Shown here: piece after piece, positions 1 through 7,839 of the stretch | Position numbering within the stretch: the first letter of the stretch is position 1 | Layout: each line of letters starts with the position of its first letter | From: Candidatus Omnitrophota bacterium | GTDB taxonomy: Bacteria; Omnitrophota; Omnitrophia; Omnitrophales; Aquincolibacteriaceae | Reading direction: 5' to 3' | DNA: 42,429 nt | Assembly (NCBI GenBank): GCA_903819565.1 | Contig: CAIJDY010000107.1 | Coordinates: 1 to 42,429 of the forward strand | Notes under the pieces: generated by a model | Database searches by the model: none | What the model was told of the DNA's origin: nothing | What the model saw: the letters and a program-made list of their open reading frames with translations, nothing else | Translations under genes and position numbers: made by a program

Positions 1-1
1 C

Positions 2-1183
2 ATCAATGATACGCTGGGCCACGTGATCGGCGATCAGCTGATCAAAGCCGTTTCTGTCAGGATCCTTAAGACCGTTTACAATTCGGATACCGTGACACGC
101 ATTAGCGGTGGCAATTTCATGATCCTTCTGCCGCATCTCGGTGCACATGAGAACGCGGAGAACGTGGCGAACAAGATCCTGACGGCGTTCAAGTCCCCGT
201 TCCGCATCAACGAGCACGAGCTTTTCACGACCTGCAGTATCGGGATCGCGATATCCCCGGGAGACGGAGCCACGAGCGGGGCGTTGATGAAGAACGCGGA
301 TGCCGCGATGCATCTTTCCAAGGAACGGGGGAAAGACCGCTACCAGCTTTTCTCTTCCGCGATCACGAATAACAGTTTTGAGCGGTTGGTACTCGAGAAT
401 AGCTTGCGGCGGGCTCTGGAACGGCAGGAGTTCAGGCTTCATTACCAGCCGCAACTTGACCTGCGGACGGGGAAGGTGACCGGGGTCGAGGCCTTGATAC
501 GCTGGCAGCATCCGGACCTTGGGTTTATTCCGCCGATGGAGTTCATCCCGGTCGCCGAGGATACGGGACTGATCCACGCGATCGGGGATTGGGTGCTTCA
601 AACCGCCTGCGAACAGAAAAGGATCTGGAACAAGATGGGTTTCAAGGATCTGAGGGTGGCGATCAATCTTTCCGCGCGGCAATTTCACTACGCGAATCTG
701 GTAGATCTTATTTCGAACGCTGTCAAGAAGGTCGATATGGACCCGCGGGGACTGGAACTGGAGCTTACGGAGAGCACCCTGATGGACCGTTTGGAAGAGA
801 CGACGGAGACGCTTCGCAAACTCAAGGACATGGGCCTGAGCATCAGCATCGACGATTTTGGTACCGGGTATTCTTCGCTGATGTACCTGAAAACTTTTCC
901 GATCGATGCGATCAAGATCGACAAGTCCTTCGTCCATGACGTCACTACCGACGTGGACGACTCGGCCATTACCCAGGCCATTATTTCCATGGCGCACAGC
1001 CTGAAGCTGGAGGTAGTCGCCGAAGGGGTGGAGACCAGTCCGCAGCTGGAGCTTCTCCGGTCGCAGGGTTGCGACATCATCCAGGGGTATCTTTTCAGCA
1101 AGGCCATTCCTCCTGAAGACATTATCCCGCTCATGAGCAACGGCGCCGCAAAAAAGGTTCTTTCGCCCACCAAACAACCCTGA
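2..1183 (+). CDS. GGDEF-EAL protein, C-terminal part (c-di-GMP phosphodiesterase)
   Basis: The gene runs in from the left edge; the reading frame is open from base 2 and the true start lies outside. The first visible residues (INDTLGHVIGDQL) are the middle of a GGDEF domain. Where the GGDEF loop should be, the protein reads SGGNFM, so the cyclase half is probably inactive and may bind GTP or nothing. The EAL half looks intact: EALIRW, the NLSARQF asparagine, ELTES, DDFGTGYSS, IKIDKSF, EGVET and the QGYLF glutamine are all present, so hydrolysis of c-di-GMP to pGpG is likely. Any sensory domain would be upstream of the window. It ends 180 bases or more before the next possible gene. The family call is firm; the signal sensed is unknown. 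Confidence 0.93.
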   Translation: MNDTLGHVIGDQLIKAVSVRILKTVYNSDTVTRISGGNFMILLPHLGAHENAENVANKILTAFKSPFRINEHELFTTCSIGIAISPGDGATSGALMKNADAAMHLSKERGKDRYQLFSSAITNNSFERLVLENSLRRALERQEFRLHYQPQLDLRTGKVTGVEALIRWQHPDLGFIPPMEFIPVAEDTGLIHAIGDWVLQTACEQKRIWNKMGFKDLRVAINLSARQFHYANLVDLISNAVKKVDMDPRGLELELTESTLMDRLEETTETLRKLKDMGLSISIDDFGTGYSSLMYLKTFPIDAIKIDKSFVHDVTTDVDDSAITQAIISMAHSLKLEVVAEGVETSPQLELLRSQGCDIIQGYLFSKAIPPEDIIPLMSNGAAKKVLSPTKQP

Positions 1184-1407
1184 TCTTCTCGGGAATTTCC
1201 GCAACGTGACCTTTCATGCCTCCAGCGTGCATTTTTCATTCTTAAGTTCGGGAAGGTTTTCTCCGATACGTGCACTGCATTACCGGAAATCTCTAAGATT
1301 TTTCGCTCCAAAAAAATCGATAATAAACCGGTAACAGGTGTAGAATAAATTAGGTTCGATAGGTGCTTTCAATGTCGAGGGCCGCGGCGAAAGCCGGGGC
1401 GAAGGAC

Positions 1408-1695
1408 ATGGCAAGATCACGAGCAAACCTTCCTTTTCGGTGTGTTTCGGTGTTGTTCCTTATGGTCGCCGCGGTTTTCTTTGGCGGGGCGGCTTTTTCT
1501 CCCGGCGCGGTCCCATTTATTTCACTCCTGAACCCCAGCGGGGTCTCTGCGGGAACAAGCGTGAATAGCATGCTGGCGTTCCAAGATACAGCGCCGGTCT
1601 TCCAGCCTGCCTTGCCGGCAGGCGGGCATGACGTTGTTTTGAGACAGGTGGACGAGATGATGCTTACCGAACGCGCGGTTTCCACCGCGGTTTAA
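1408..1695 (+). CDS. doubtful small hypothetical protein with N-terminal hydrophobic segment
   Basis: A 95-residue reading frame lies in the 670-base stretch between the EAL gene and the zinc-ribbon gene. I prefer the ATG at 1408 over an in-frame GTG at 1363 because GAAGG lies just before it and because translation then begins with a basic stretch and a hydrophobic segment (residues about 12-30), as in a signal peptide or single membrane anchor. No family is recognised. A CCTGCC/GGCAGG palindrome (1605-1623) falls inside the frame and contributes the peptide PALPAGG, which suggests this part is not under strong protein constraint. A 111-residue frame also exists on the opposite strand. If this ORF is not real, 1184-1856 contains no gene that I can see. 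Confidence 0.3.
   Translation: MARSRANLPFRCVSVLFLMVAAVFFGGAAFSPGAVPFISLLNPSGVSAGTSVNSMLAFQDTAPVFQPALPAGGHDVVLRQVDEMMLTERAVSTAV
1605..1623. repeat. CCTGCC/GGCAGG palindrome
   Basis: GCCTGCC-TTGCC-GGCAGGC, a 7-bp stem inside the doubtful ORF at 1408-1695. A similar element lies at 39741-39757 and looser copies near 38608 and 37527. Confidence 0.5.
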
Positions 1696-1856
1696 GAAGT
1701 TCCGGACTACACTCCCTTTGACAGGATGGGTTCGTAGCCGTGACTCTTTTTCGTTTGTTTCATCGGCGCTGGCGGGACGGTCTTGCTTCGTAGACCTGCG
1801 GGTGCCGGTGGAAAACGGTGCTGGAAAATTCTTCTAAAAAAGTCATAATAGCCTCC

Positions 1857-3179
1857 ATGGCATACCGTTTTGTTTGCTCCCACTGCGGAAAATCATTCGA
1901 ACTCGACACGCCTGCTGCGAAGGAGTGTCCTTTTTGCTATTGGTCATCGACCGTGAAGCGGGAGGATGGAGATCCGTCACAGAAGAAAAAGGGTCCGGCG
2001 GCGTCAAAATTCTCACCTCCCGTAAAAGATCCGGGCGTGAAGAAGGACATTTCCGGCCGGAGCCTGGGGTATCTTCTCAGGATCGTTCTTATTCTTTTGG
2101 TGCTGGCCGGGATTGCGGTCGCAGGTTTCTGGGTATATAAAAAACTGCCGGTCTCTTCCCCAAAAGGCGAATCCTTCACGATCCAATTCCCCAAAACGGA
2201 AAAGGCCTCTTTGAAATCCCCAGCGGTCGCTTCCGGCGTGGCGGCCCTTTCTCCGGAAGACAAAGAGGCCCTTTATAAAGAGATGACCCTTCCTTCGGAA
2301 CGCGTCCCGGACGCCTCCGAGCAGGAGATCTTGAATCGGGCGGTCCGGCTGGAGACCGGCTGGGTGGAAAAAGTGCCATCCGCGAGCTGGACTGCGGAGC
2401 AATACACCCGGCTGATCGAGGATCAGGAACGCTTTTATAAAATGCCTTTCCCCCGAAGCTATAAGAAAAAGCTCCAGGAACTTTTCAAAACCCAGTACCT
2501 CGCGGGTGTCGAAGCCTTTACGAAGGGAGACCTTCTGGCCGCGCGCGACCTGTGGGTGGGGTCCCTGGCGATCCCGCTTTATTCAGAGGATCTCCGGAAG
2601 CACCGGGCCGTGGCGCTTACCATGCTCCGTCCTTTTATCAATGACACGCTGGCCAAGATCCGGGCGATGAATCAAAGCCTTGTCGACAAGGGAAAGCGTG
2701 CCCAGGAAGAGGCGTTAAGCGCGGAGTACCAGAATCTTTCTGCGTTGATCGCGCAGAAACAATGGGCCGGGGCGCTTGCGGCGATAGCGTCCCTCACGCC
2801 CCGGGTGACGCAGCTCCAGCAAAGCTCGAAGATCCGGGAGGCTCCGCCGTCGTATCCGGCGTCGTTCGGCAACGTGGATCAGGACATCCAGCGCGCGCTC
2901 ATGGATTTGATGGCGACGAATCCGTCAACGTTAGCGGACCTGCAACCGTTGCAGCAGGATCTGGTCGAAAAAAAGGAAGTTCTTGAGACTTTTACCGAGG
3001 ACTACCTGAAAGGCGTCATGACGACGTACCAGAATGCCATGGCGCTTATTCACGTACAAAAATGGGGAGAGGCGATCCAGGCGTTTGAGTCCATGGCGGG
3101 TCCGCGGGAACTTCAGGAAGATGCGGCCCGGAAGGTCGCTATCCTGAAAAAGATCGGCCAGTCTTCGATAGCTTCGTAA
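1857..3179 (+). CDS. zinc-ribbon, single-TM protein with helical C-terminal region
   Basis: A 440-residue protein of unknown function. The N-terminus carries a zinc ribbon with two CxxC knuckles (C7/C10 and C24/C27), followed by a charged linker, one membrane span at about residues 71-94, and a roughly 340-residue helical region on the far side. That region contains a repeated pattern of aromatic and alanine-rich helices (for example around the GDLLAARDLW and QKWGEAIQAF segments) that resembles degenerate TPR units. The ATG at 1857 puts the ribbon directly at the N-terminus; a GTG at 1818 is in frame but adds only a polar stretch. Ribosome binding is weak at both. The architecture of cytoplasmic ribbon, membrane span and TPR-like exterior suggests a scaffold or assembly role. 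That is inference. Confidence 0.7.
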   Translation: MAYRFVCSHCGKSFELDTPAAKECPFCYWSSTVKREDGDPSQKKKGPAASKFSPPVKDPGVKKDISGRSLGYLLRIVLILLVLAGIAVAGFWVYKKLPVSSPKGESFTIQFPKTEKASLKSPAVASGVAALSPEDKEALYKEMTLPSERVPDASEQEILNRAVRLETGWVEKVPSASWTAEQYTRLIEDQERFYKMPFPRSYKKKLQELFKTQYLAGVEAFTKGDLLAARDLWVGSLAIPLYSEDLRKHRAVALTMLRPFINDTLAKIRAMNQSLVDKGKRAQEEALSAEYQNLSALIAQKQWAGALAAIASLTPRVTQLQQSSKIREAPPSYPASFGNVDQDIQRALMDLMATNPSTLADLQPLQQDLVEKKEVLETFTEDYLKGVMTTYQNAMALIHVQKWGEAIQAFESMAGPRELQEDAARKVAILKKIGQSSIAS

Positions 3180-3250
3180 TAAATGAAGCAGGGGATGAGC
3201 GCAGCCTTGATTCATCAGGGAAAACCAGCTAAGCTTTGGGGGAAGATGTC

Positions 3251-3652
3251 ATGAGCCGCGAGGCGCTAATGTTCGGAGGCGGAAAAGCCGGAAGGGTTTT
3301 GTATGCGCTGGTGCGGGATATGGTCGCGGCTTCCCGGATCGTTAAAAGTGCCGGCCCGCTTCATGTCATCGCGCGGAATTTCGACCGGGCCCAAACGCTT
3401 CTTGATCATGCCGTGAAGGAAAAGCCCTGTTTGGTGATCTTGGATCTCGAAACCTGTGAAGTGGAGGCATTTCAGGTGCTCAAAGAGTTGCGTTATAATG
3501 CCGATTTAAAGGGAGTCCCTGCAGTGGGGGTGGTGACCCAGGCGAAGGCGATGGTGAAACCGGAGGCCGAGAAGGCAGGTTGCCTGCGGGTCTATTTGAA
3601 GACGGAATTCATCAGGGAACTTCCGGATCTGATCGCGAGGTATGCCGCATGA
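3251..3652 (+). CDS. receiver-like (CheY-fold) protein
   Basis: A 133-residue stand-alone receiver-like domain. A phosphoacceptor-type aspartate is kept in LVILDLE (D65), with a VVTQAK beta-4 strand and a YLKTEF segment carrying the conserved-type lysine. The acidic pair that normally follows beta-1 and binds magnesium is not recognisable, so phosphorylation is doubtful and this may be a pseudo-receiver. The family resembles short receiver-like proteins in which beta-1 reads like DxxFxSRI. I chose the ATG at 3251 because GGGGGA stands 7 bases before it; a TTG at 3236 is the alternative. Its stop overlaps the start of the next gene by four bases (ATGA), so the two are probably translated together. 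Confidence 0.7.
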   Translation: MSREALMFGGGKAGRVLYALVRDMVAASRIVKSAGPLHVIARNFDRAQTLLDHAVKEKPCLVILDLETCEVEAFQVLKELRYNADLKGVPAVGVVTQAKAMVKPEAEKAGCLRVYLKTEFIRELPDLIARYAA

Positions 3653-3936
3653 TTTTTCATATAGGGAACGATATGCCCGTGGTGGAAACGAAGGTAATGG
3701 ACTGCGAGTCCTCCTCGTTCACTTCCGAAGAAACACGCATCATCAAAAGTCAGATCCGCAAGAACAGGGCTTTGATCAATGATTACATCAAGCGGATCGA
3801 TCTGTTCGTGAATCAGGAGCGTTATCCCCAGCAGGTCGATTTTGTCGCGAAGATCCGCGCGCGGTTGTTCCTTTTAATGGACGAGAACGATACTTTCCGG
3901 AAAGTCCTCTGGAAGCATTGCCAACACGGGTTTTAA
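3649..3936 (+). CDS. small hypothetical protein coupled to receiver-like gene
   Basis: A 95-residue, mostly helical, charged protein with no recognised family. It starts at an ATG that overlaps the stop codon of the receiver-like gene (ATGA), the usual sign of translational coupling. The N-terminal 30 residues look extended or disordered; residues 30-90 form likely amphipathic helices rich in Lys/Arg and Ile/Leu and end in KHCQHGF. No membrane span or metal motif is evident. The tight coupling suggests it is the partner or output of the receiver-like protein, but nothing in the sequence proves this. Confidence 0.6.
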   Translation: MIFHIGNDMPVVETKVMDCESSSFTSEETRIIKSQIRKNRALINDYIKRIDLFVNQERYPQQVDFVAKIRARLFLLMDENDTFRKVLWKHCQHGF

Positions 3937-4034
3937 TCAGAGACCGATCAACCCGCGATAATGAACGCGCTCCCGGTTTTTAATAAAGACCAGATGAGAA
4001 CCGGACAACAGCAAACGACAGGAATGAGGACCTT

Positions 4035-5297
4035 ATGATCGAACATCTGACAACATTGATCCTTGGCGGCGGGCAGGGGAAGCGCCTTTTTCCCTTAACA
4101 AGTTATCGTTCCAAACCGGCCGTTCCGATCGGCGGGCAGTACCGCCTGGTTGACATCCCGATCTCCAACGCCATCAACTCCGGATTGCGGCGCGTTTTCG
4201 TCCTGACCCAATTCAATTCCGCCTCGCTGCACCGGCACATTCACCGGACGTACCCTTACGAGGCTTTCACGAAGACCAGCGTGGAACTTTTAGCGGCCGA
4301 ACAGACGCTCGAGCACACCGATTGGTTCCAGGGGACGGCCGACGCGGTCCGGAAATGCATGCCGCATTATCACAGCTACGTGACCGACACGTTCCTGATC
4401 CTTTCCGGGGACCACCTCTACCGGATGGATTACCGGGAGATCCTGAAATTCCATCACGATCATGACGCGGACGTCACAGTCGCGACCATCCCGGTCCCCG
4501 AGCGCGAGATCAAGGGGCTCGGGATCATGAAGTTGAGGTCGGACGGAGCCATTACGGATTTTATTGAAAAGCCTACGAAAGATGAATCGGTCGCCTCCTA
4601 TGTTCTTCCCAGGAAGAAATGCGCCGAGATGGGGATCAAATCCAAGTCACCGACATATCTTGCGTCGATGGGGATCTATGTCTTCAAAAAAGACGTTTTA
4701 ATGGACGTTCTGGCGGGACAGGAGAAGGATTTTGGAAGGGAGATCATCCCGAAGGCCATAAAAAAGCATAAGGTGTTCGGGTACGTGTTCACCGGTTATT
4801 GGCGGGACATCGGGACGATCGGTTCTTATTTCAACGCCAGTCTGGGGCTTGCAGCGCCGGAACCCTCCTTCAGTTTTCTTTCACCGCAGGGGCGGATCTA
4901 TACCCGTCCGCGCTACCTGCCGCCTTCGAGGTTCCTGAATACCCAAATGGAGCATGTGCTCATGTCCGAGGGATGCACGTTCTACGGCGCTAAGGTCCAG
5001 GAGTCAGTGATCGGACTCCGCTCCATCGTGAATCAGGGGACCGTGATCCGCCGGAGCATTCTCATGGGGAACGACTATTACGAATGGCCCGCCTCGAACA
5101 CAGACCGCAAGCTCGGGATCGGTAAGAACTGCCTGATCGAAAACTGCATCCTCGATAAGAACGTCGGGATCGGCGACAATGTCGAGATCACGAACATCCA
5201 CAAGCTCAAGGAAAAAGATGGAGAGAATTATTTTATCCGTGACGGGATCGTGATCATTCCCAAGGGCGCGCACATTCCGCCCGGCACAAAGATCTAA
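4035..5297 (+). CDS. glgC: glucose-1-phosphate adenylyltransferase (ADP-glucose pyrophosphorylase)
   Basis: Makes ADP-glucose from ATP and glucose 1-phosphate, the committed step of bacterial glycogen synthesis. The 420-residue protein has the nucleotidyltransferase signature near the start (LILGGGQGKRLFPLT), the KPAVPIGGQYRLVDIPISN segment, the WFQGTADAVRK motif, the ILSGDHLYRMDY catalytic strand and the FIEKP substrate motif. A left-handed beta-helix domain follows from about residue 290 and ends in DGIVIIPKGAHIPPGT, a form typical of plant and cyanobacterial enzymes rather than the enterobacterial GlgC. A GAGGA sequence lies 4-5 bases before the ATG. No other glycogen genes are near it, so it appears to be transcribed alone or with the small secreted-protein gene 19 bases downstream. 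Confidence 0.95.
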   Translation: MIEHLTTLILGGGQGKRLFPLTSYRSKPAVPIGGQYRLVDIPISNAINSGLRRVFVLTQFNSASLHRHIHRTYPYEAFTKTSVELLAAEQTLEHTDWFQGTADAVRKCMPHYHSYVTDTFLILSGDHLYRMDYREILKFHHDHDADVTVATIPVPEREIKGLGIMKLRSDGAITDFIEKPTKDESVASYVLPRKKCAEMGIKSKSPTYLASMGIYVFKKDVLMDVLAGQEKDFGREIIPKAIKKHKVFGYVFTGYWRDIGTIGSYFNASLGLAAPEPSFSFLSPQGRIYTRPRYLPPSRFLNTQMEHVLMSEGCTFYGAKVQESVIGLRSIVNQGTVIRRSILMGNDYYEWPASNTDRKLGIGKNCLIENCILDKNVGIGDNVEITNIHKLKEKDGENYFIRDGIVIIPKGAHIPPGTKI

Positions 5298-5316
5298 CGA
5301 ACGGTCCGGTTCTTTT

Positions 5317-5625
5317 ATGAGCTCTCGCCAGTCTTTTTTCACGTTCCGGGAATGTTTCCTGCTCGCCGGCCTGCTGTTGTTCGTCGTGCCCCCGGGCCGG
5401 GCCCAGGGAAGGACGGGCGCGGAAGGAAAGGATCCGGAAGGATCGGTCGCGCAGGCCCAGGCGACGCTTTCTTCCTTGTTCGGAAAAAAGGCCACCCTGC
5501 CGATCCCGCCACGGGTCAACGGAACGATCGCCCTTCCGAGTTTCGATTCAAAGGATTTTCGGGTCGATGAGGAGTGGGTCCGGGGCCGTAAAGATTCCGA
5601 AGAAAAACAAGGACCGGGTCAGTGA
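5317..5625 (+). CDS. small secreted hypothetical protein
   Basis: A 102-residue protein with a clear N-terminal export signal: a basic start, a hydrophobic core at about residues 12-24 (FLLAGLLLFVV) and a likely cleavage site after GRA. The mature part is short, polar and low in complexity, rich in Gly, Lys and Glu, with no recognised domain. It begins 19 bases after glgC and is probably co-transcribed with it. Its last 7 bases overlap the end of the convergent lptG gene. The function is unknown; it could be a small periplasmic or outer-membrane-associated factor. Confidence 0.6.
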   Translation: MSSRQSFFTFRECFLLAGLLLFVVPPGRAQGRTGAEGKDPEGSVAQAQATLSSLFGKKATLPIPPRVNGTIALPSFDSKDFRVDEEWVRGRKDSEEKQGPGQ

Positions 5626-6716
5626 TCCGCTCGTCCAAGCCGCAGAAAAGCCACGGTCGCGAACAGGATATTCCCGCCCCAAGCGCTAAAGAAGGGAAGG
5701 AGCTTCCCGGATTTTCCTAACGCGAGAGCCACGGCGTCAGTCACGTAATAAGCGAAGACGGATGCCGCGCAGATGAGCACGCTCATGGCAACAGCCTTGC
5801 GGTTGCGGACCGAACCGAGGAAGGGAACGGCGATGAGCATCATCACGAGCCCTTTCCAGGGTGCCGCCAAGCGGCTGTAGAGATCCACTTTTTCGGCGTA
5901 GACCGCGATGCCGTTCTCCCGGAGTTTTTGGATCGTGTATTTCAATTCGTGGTAGGATAGGAAGATGGTCTCGCTGGCGGTGTTGATGAGGTCCCGCGGT
6001 GTGATGTCGATGTCCGGATAGGTTTTTATCGGGATGACGATAGGTTTCCCGAGCACGCCTCCCTGCACGTCCGTCTGATATTCCGTAATGCCCTCGAAAA
6101 CCCAATGGTCTTCGACCCAAGCGCCTTTTTTCGCGAAGATTTTTTGAGTGGTGTGGTGGGTTACCGGATCCATCCAGATAATGATGGCATCTTCAAGGGT
6201 CTTGGGCCGGGGAGCGAATTTCCGGAAATAATACAGCGTGTTCCCGCCGGAATAATAGGTCACGTTCTTGAAGACCTTGCGGTCCTCTTTGCCCTTCTTT
6301 TTCTCGATATAGATCTCCAGCAATTCGTTGGCCGCGCGGTAAGTCTTGGGCACGATACGGTCGGCGATCAGGAAAGTGATGATGCCCAGGAGTAGCGCCA
6401 GAAAGATCAGGGGGCGGACAATGGTCAGGATCTTGATGCCTGCGGCCTTCATGGCCGTCAACTCGTTGTGGAGGCCGAGGTTAACCAGAAGGAAGATCGT
6501 TCCAAGCCAGATGGACCACGCGATGGTCTGGGTGAAAGAAAAAGGGATGAGGGAAAGGTAATAACGCAGGATGATGAGGATTGGGGTCTTGTTCCTTAAC
6601 AGCTCATCGAGATTATCAAAGAGGTCCGCGACCAAGATCAGGAAGACGAGCGTGAGAGAGCAGAAGAGGATCGGCATCAGCAGTTCTCGCACAAGGTAAC
6701 GGTCCAGGACTTTCAA
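5619..6716 (-). CDS. lptG: LPS export permease of the LptF/LptG (YjgP/YjgQ) family
   Basis: Inner-membrane subunit of the LptB2FG transporter that extracts lipopolysaccharide and passes it to LptC/LptA. The 365-residue protein has the family layout: three membrane spans in the first about 120 residues, a roughly 150-residue periplasmic beta-jellyroll (around residues 125-275), then three more spans. The N-terminal MKVLDRYLVRELLMP and VDLFDNLDELL-like segment (VADLFDNLDELL) and NELTAMKAAGI are characteristic and fit LptG slightly better than LptF. No second LptF/G gene is beside it. Its presence implies an outer membrane with LPS. It lies downstream of comF on the minus strand with a 187-base gap, so it may have its own promoter; a TTGACA hexamer is present on the minus strand in that gap, without a convincing -10. 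Confidence 0.88.
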   Translation of the reverse strand: MKVLDRYLVRELLMPILFCSLTLVFLILVADLFDNLDELLRNKTPILIILRYYLSLIPFSFTQTIAWSIWLGTIFLLVNLGLHNELTAMKAAGIKILTIVRPLIFLALLLGIITFLIADRIVPKTYRAANELLEIYIEKKKGKEDRKVFKNVTYYSGGNTLYYFRKFAPRPKTLEDAIIIWMDPVTHHTTQKIFAKKGAWVEDHWVFEGITEYQTDVQGGVLGKPIVIPIKTYPDIDITPRDLINTASETIFLSYHELKYTIQKLRENGIAVYAEKVDLYSRLAAPWKGLVMMLIAVPFLGSVRNRKAVAMSVLICAASVFAYYVTDAVALALGKSGKLLPFFSAWGGNILFATVAFLRLGRADH

Positions 6717-6752
6717 GGGGAATCTCCTCTAATACTGCGTTCCTAGTAATTA

Positions 6753-6855
6753 CGGGTTCGCAACCCTGATTCTCTCTCATTAAATTGATGAATGGTGTCA
6801 AGACAGCCCACGCTGCCCTTCACCGAATAAAAAGTCTGGGCAGCTAACCCTAAGC
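6753..6855 (-). other. comF-lptG intergenic stretch with an inverted repeat
   Basis: This gap holds no gene. A seven-base inverted repeat (GCTGCCC ... GGGCAGC, about 6812-6844) with a long A-rich loop could act as a weak terminator or structured leader on the minus strand. A perfect TTGACA on the minus strand (about 6797-6802) may be a -35 element for lptG, but no good -10 stands at the right distance. Confidence 0.3.
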
Positions 6856-6903
6856 ATCCAACGGAGAACGGTGCCAAGGGTCAATGATCGCGAAGTCCTT
6901 ATA

Positions 6904-7632
6904 CTAGCCGCGCGGGGTATGAATCTCAAACTGTTTTTCTCGGGAGGTTCCGGTCTGCCCGACGGTGCGGGCAAGCGTGAAGAGGTCCACGCGTCTGGCG
7001 CCGAACGATTTGAGCGTCCGGGCGGCCTCATTGGCCGTGGCACCGGTGGTGAAAACATCGTCCACAAGAAGAAAAGAGCGGCCGGCGACTCTTTGGGGAT
7101 GCCGTACTTTAAAGGCGCCGTAGACATTGATCGCCCGCTCTTCGTGGTTCAGGAACGTCTGGCTGGGAATGGGATGTTTTTTGACCAGGAGCGATCGGGC
7201 GAGCGGCGGGGTCAGCTCGGGGCTGAGAAGATCCGCCAGAATTTCGGCTTGGTTGAAGTGTCTTTTCAAAAGTTTCAGGCGGTGGATCGGGATAGGGAGG
7301 ATCGCGTGATACGCGCGGTCGGAGGTGACGGCCTGCGCAAGAGAAAGGGCCGGGCCGCGGCAAGTTTTGAGCAGATGGTCTTTTCGCGCGTATTTGACGG
7401 CGTGCAGAAGTTCTTTGAAGGGAGAACGGTAGGCATAAACGGCCCAGACATGATCCAGCGATTCGAATCGCTCTTCGACCCACGCCTCCTCGAGTGGCCA
7501 GGCGAGGCTGTTCAAGGCCCTGGAGCAATCCTCGCAGAGAATCTTCTCTTCGAGCGTGAGCATCCGGGGACAGAGGGCGCAAACCGCCGGATAGAAAAGC
7601 CGGACGAAAGCTTCTTTGTATTGACGGAGCAT
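6904..7632 (-). CDS. comF: ComF family phosphoribosyltransferase-like protein
   Basis: A 242-residue ComF protein. The N-terminus has the double zinc knuckle (C18/C21 and C33/C36), and the C-terminal half is a type I phosphoribosyltransferase fold with the PRPP-binding signature FLLVDDVFTTGATA and the preceding HFNQAEILADLL and SQTFLNHEER segments typical of ComF. In naturally competent bacteria ComF works in the cytoplasm with ComFA and DprA on incoming single-stranded DNA; in others its role is unclear. A ComEA-like protein is present later in the window (38241), which fits a DNA-uptake ability, although the two genes are 30 kb apart. The ATG at 7632 is preceded by an AT-rich region with palindromes. 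Confidence 0.9.
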   Translation of the reverse strand: MLRQYKEAFVRLFYPAVCALCPRMLTLEEKILCEDCSRALNSLAWPLEEAWVEERFESLDHVWAVYAYRSPFKELLHAVKYARKDHLLKTCRGPALSLAQAVTSDRAYHAILPIPIHRLKLLKRHFNQAEILADLLSPELTPPLARSLLVKKHPIPSQTFLNHEERAINVYGAFKVRHPQRVAGRSFLLVDDVFTTGATANEAARTLKSFGARRVDLFTLARTVGQTGTSREKQFEIHTPRG

Positions 7633-7737
7633 AAATAAAATGGCCGCTGTTGACTGTATGACCCCGGACCGAAGAGCCTGCTTTTATCGGTTCGACGGGG
7701 ATATGCGCACATATTTTCACCAAGAAAAGAATATAGA

Positions 7738-7760
7738 TTATTTGATTTAAAATCAAATAA
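7738..7760. repeat. 23-bp AT-rich palindrome upstream of comF
   Basis: Two perfect 11-base arms (TTATTTGATTT / AAATCAAATAA) separated by one base lie in the gap between efpL and comF, about 105 bases upstream of the comF start. The length and symmetry fit a dimeric repressor operator as well as a transcription stop structure. Two further dyads follow (7782-7792 and 7799-7817). Confidence 0.6.
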
Positions 7761-7798
7761 AAAATATTAATAAGGCAAATGCTGAACTTCAGACGGAT

Positions 7799-7817
7799 CT
7801 GGGATTTATAATCCCAG
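7799..7817 (-). terminator. hairpin after efpL, possible terminator
   Basis: CTGGGATT-TAT-AATCCCAG forms a perfect 8-bp stem with a 3-base loop, starting 23 bases after the efpL stop codon on the minus strand. There is no T-run directly after it, so it is a weak intrinsic terminator at best; it may instead protect the 3' end of the mRNA. Confidence 0.4.
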
Positions 7818-7839
7818 GTTGAGAAGGGGAAAGCAGTTT

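Noticed and set aside
6753-6765. GGGTTCGCAACCC resembling a tRNA T-arm
   Set aside because: The stem-loop is too short (no 7-base loop) and no acceptor, D or anticodon arm can be drawn around it.
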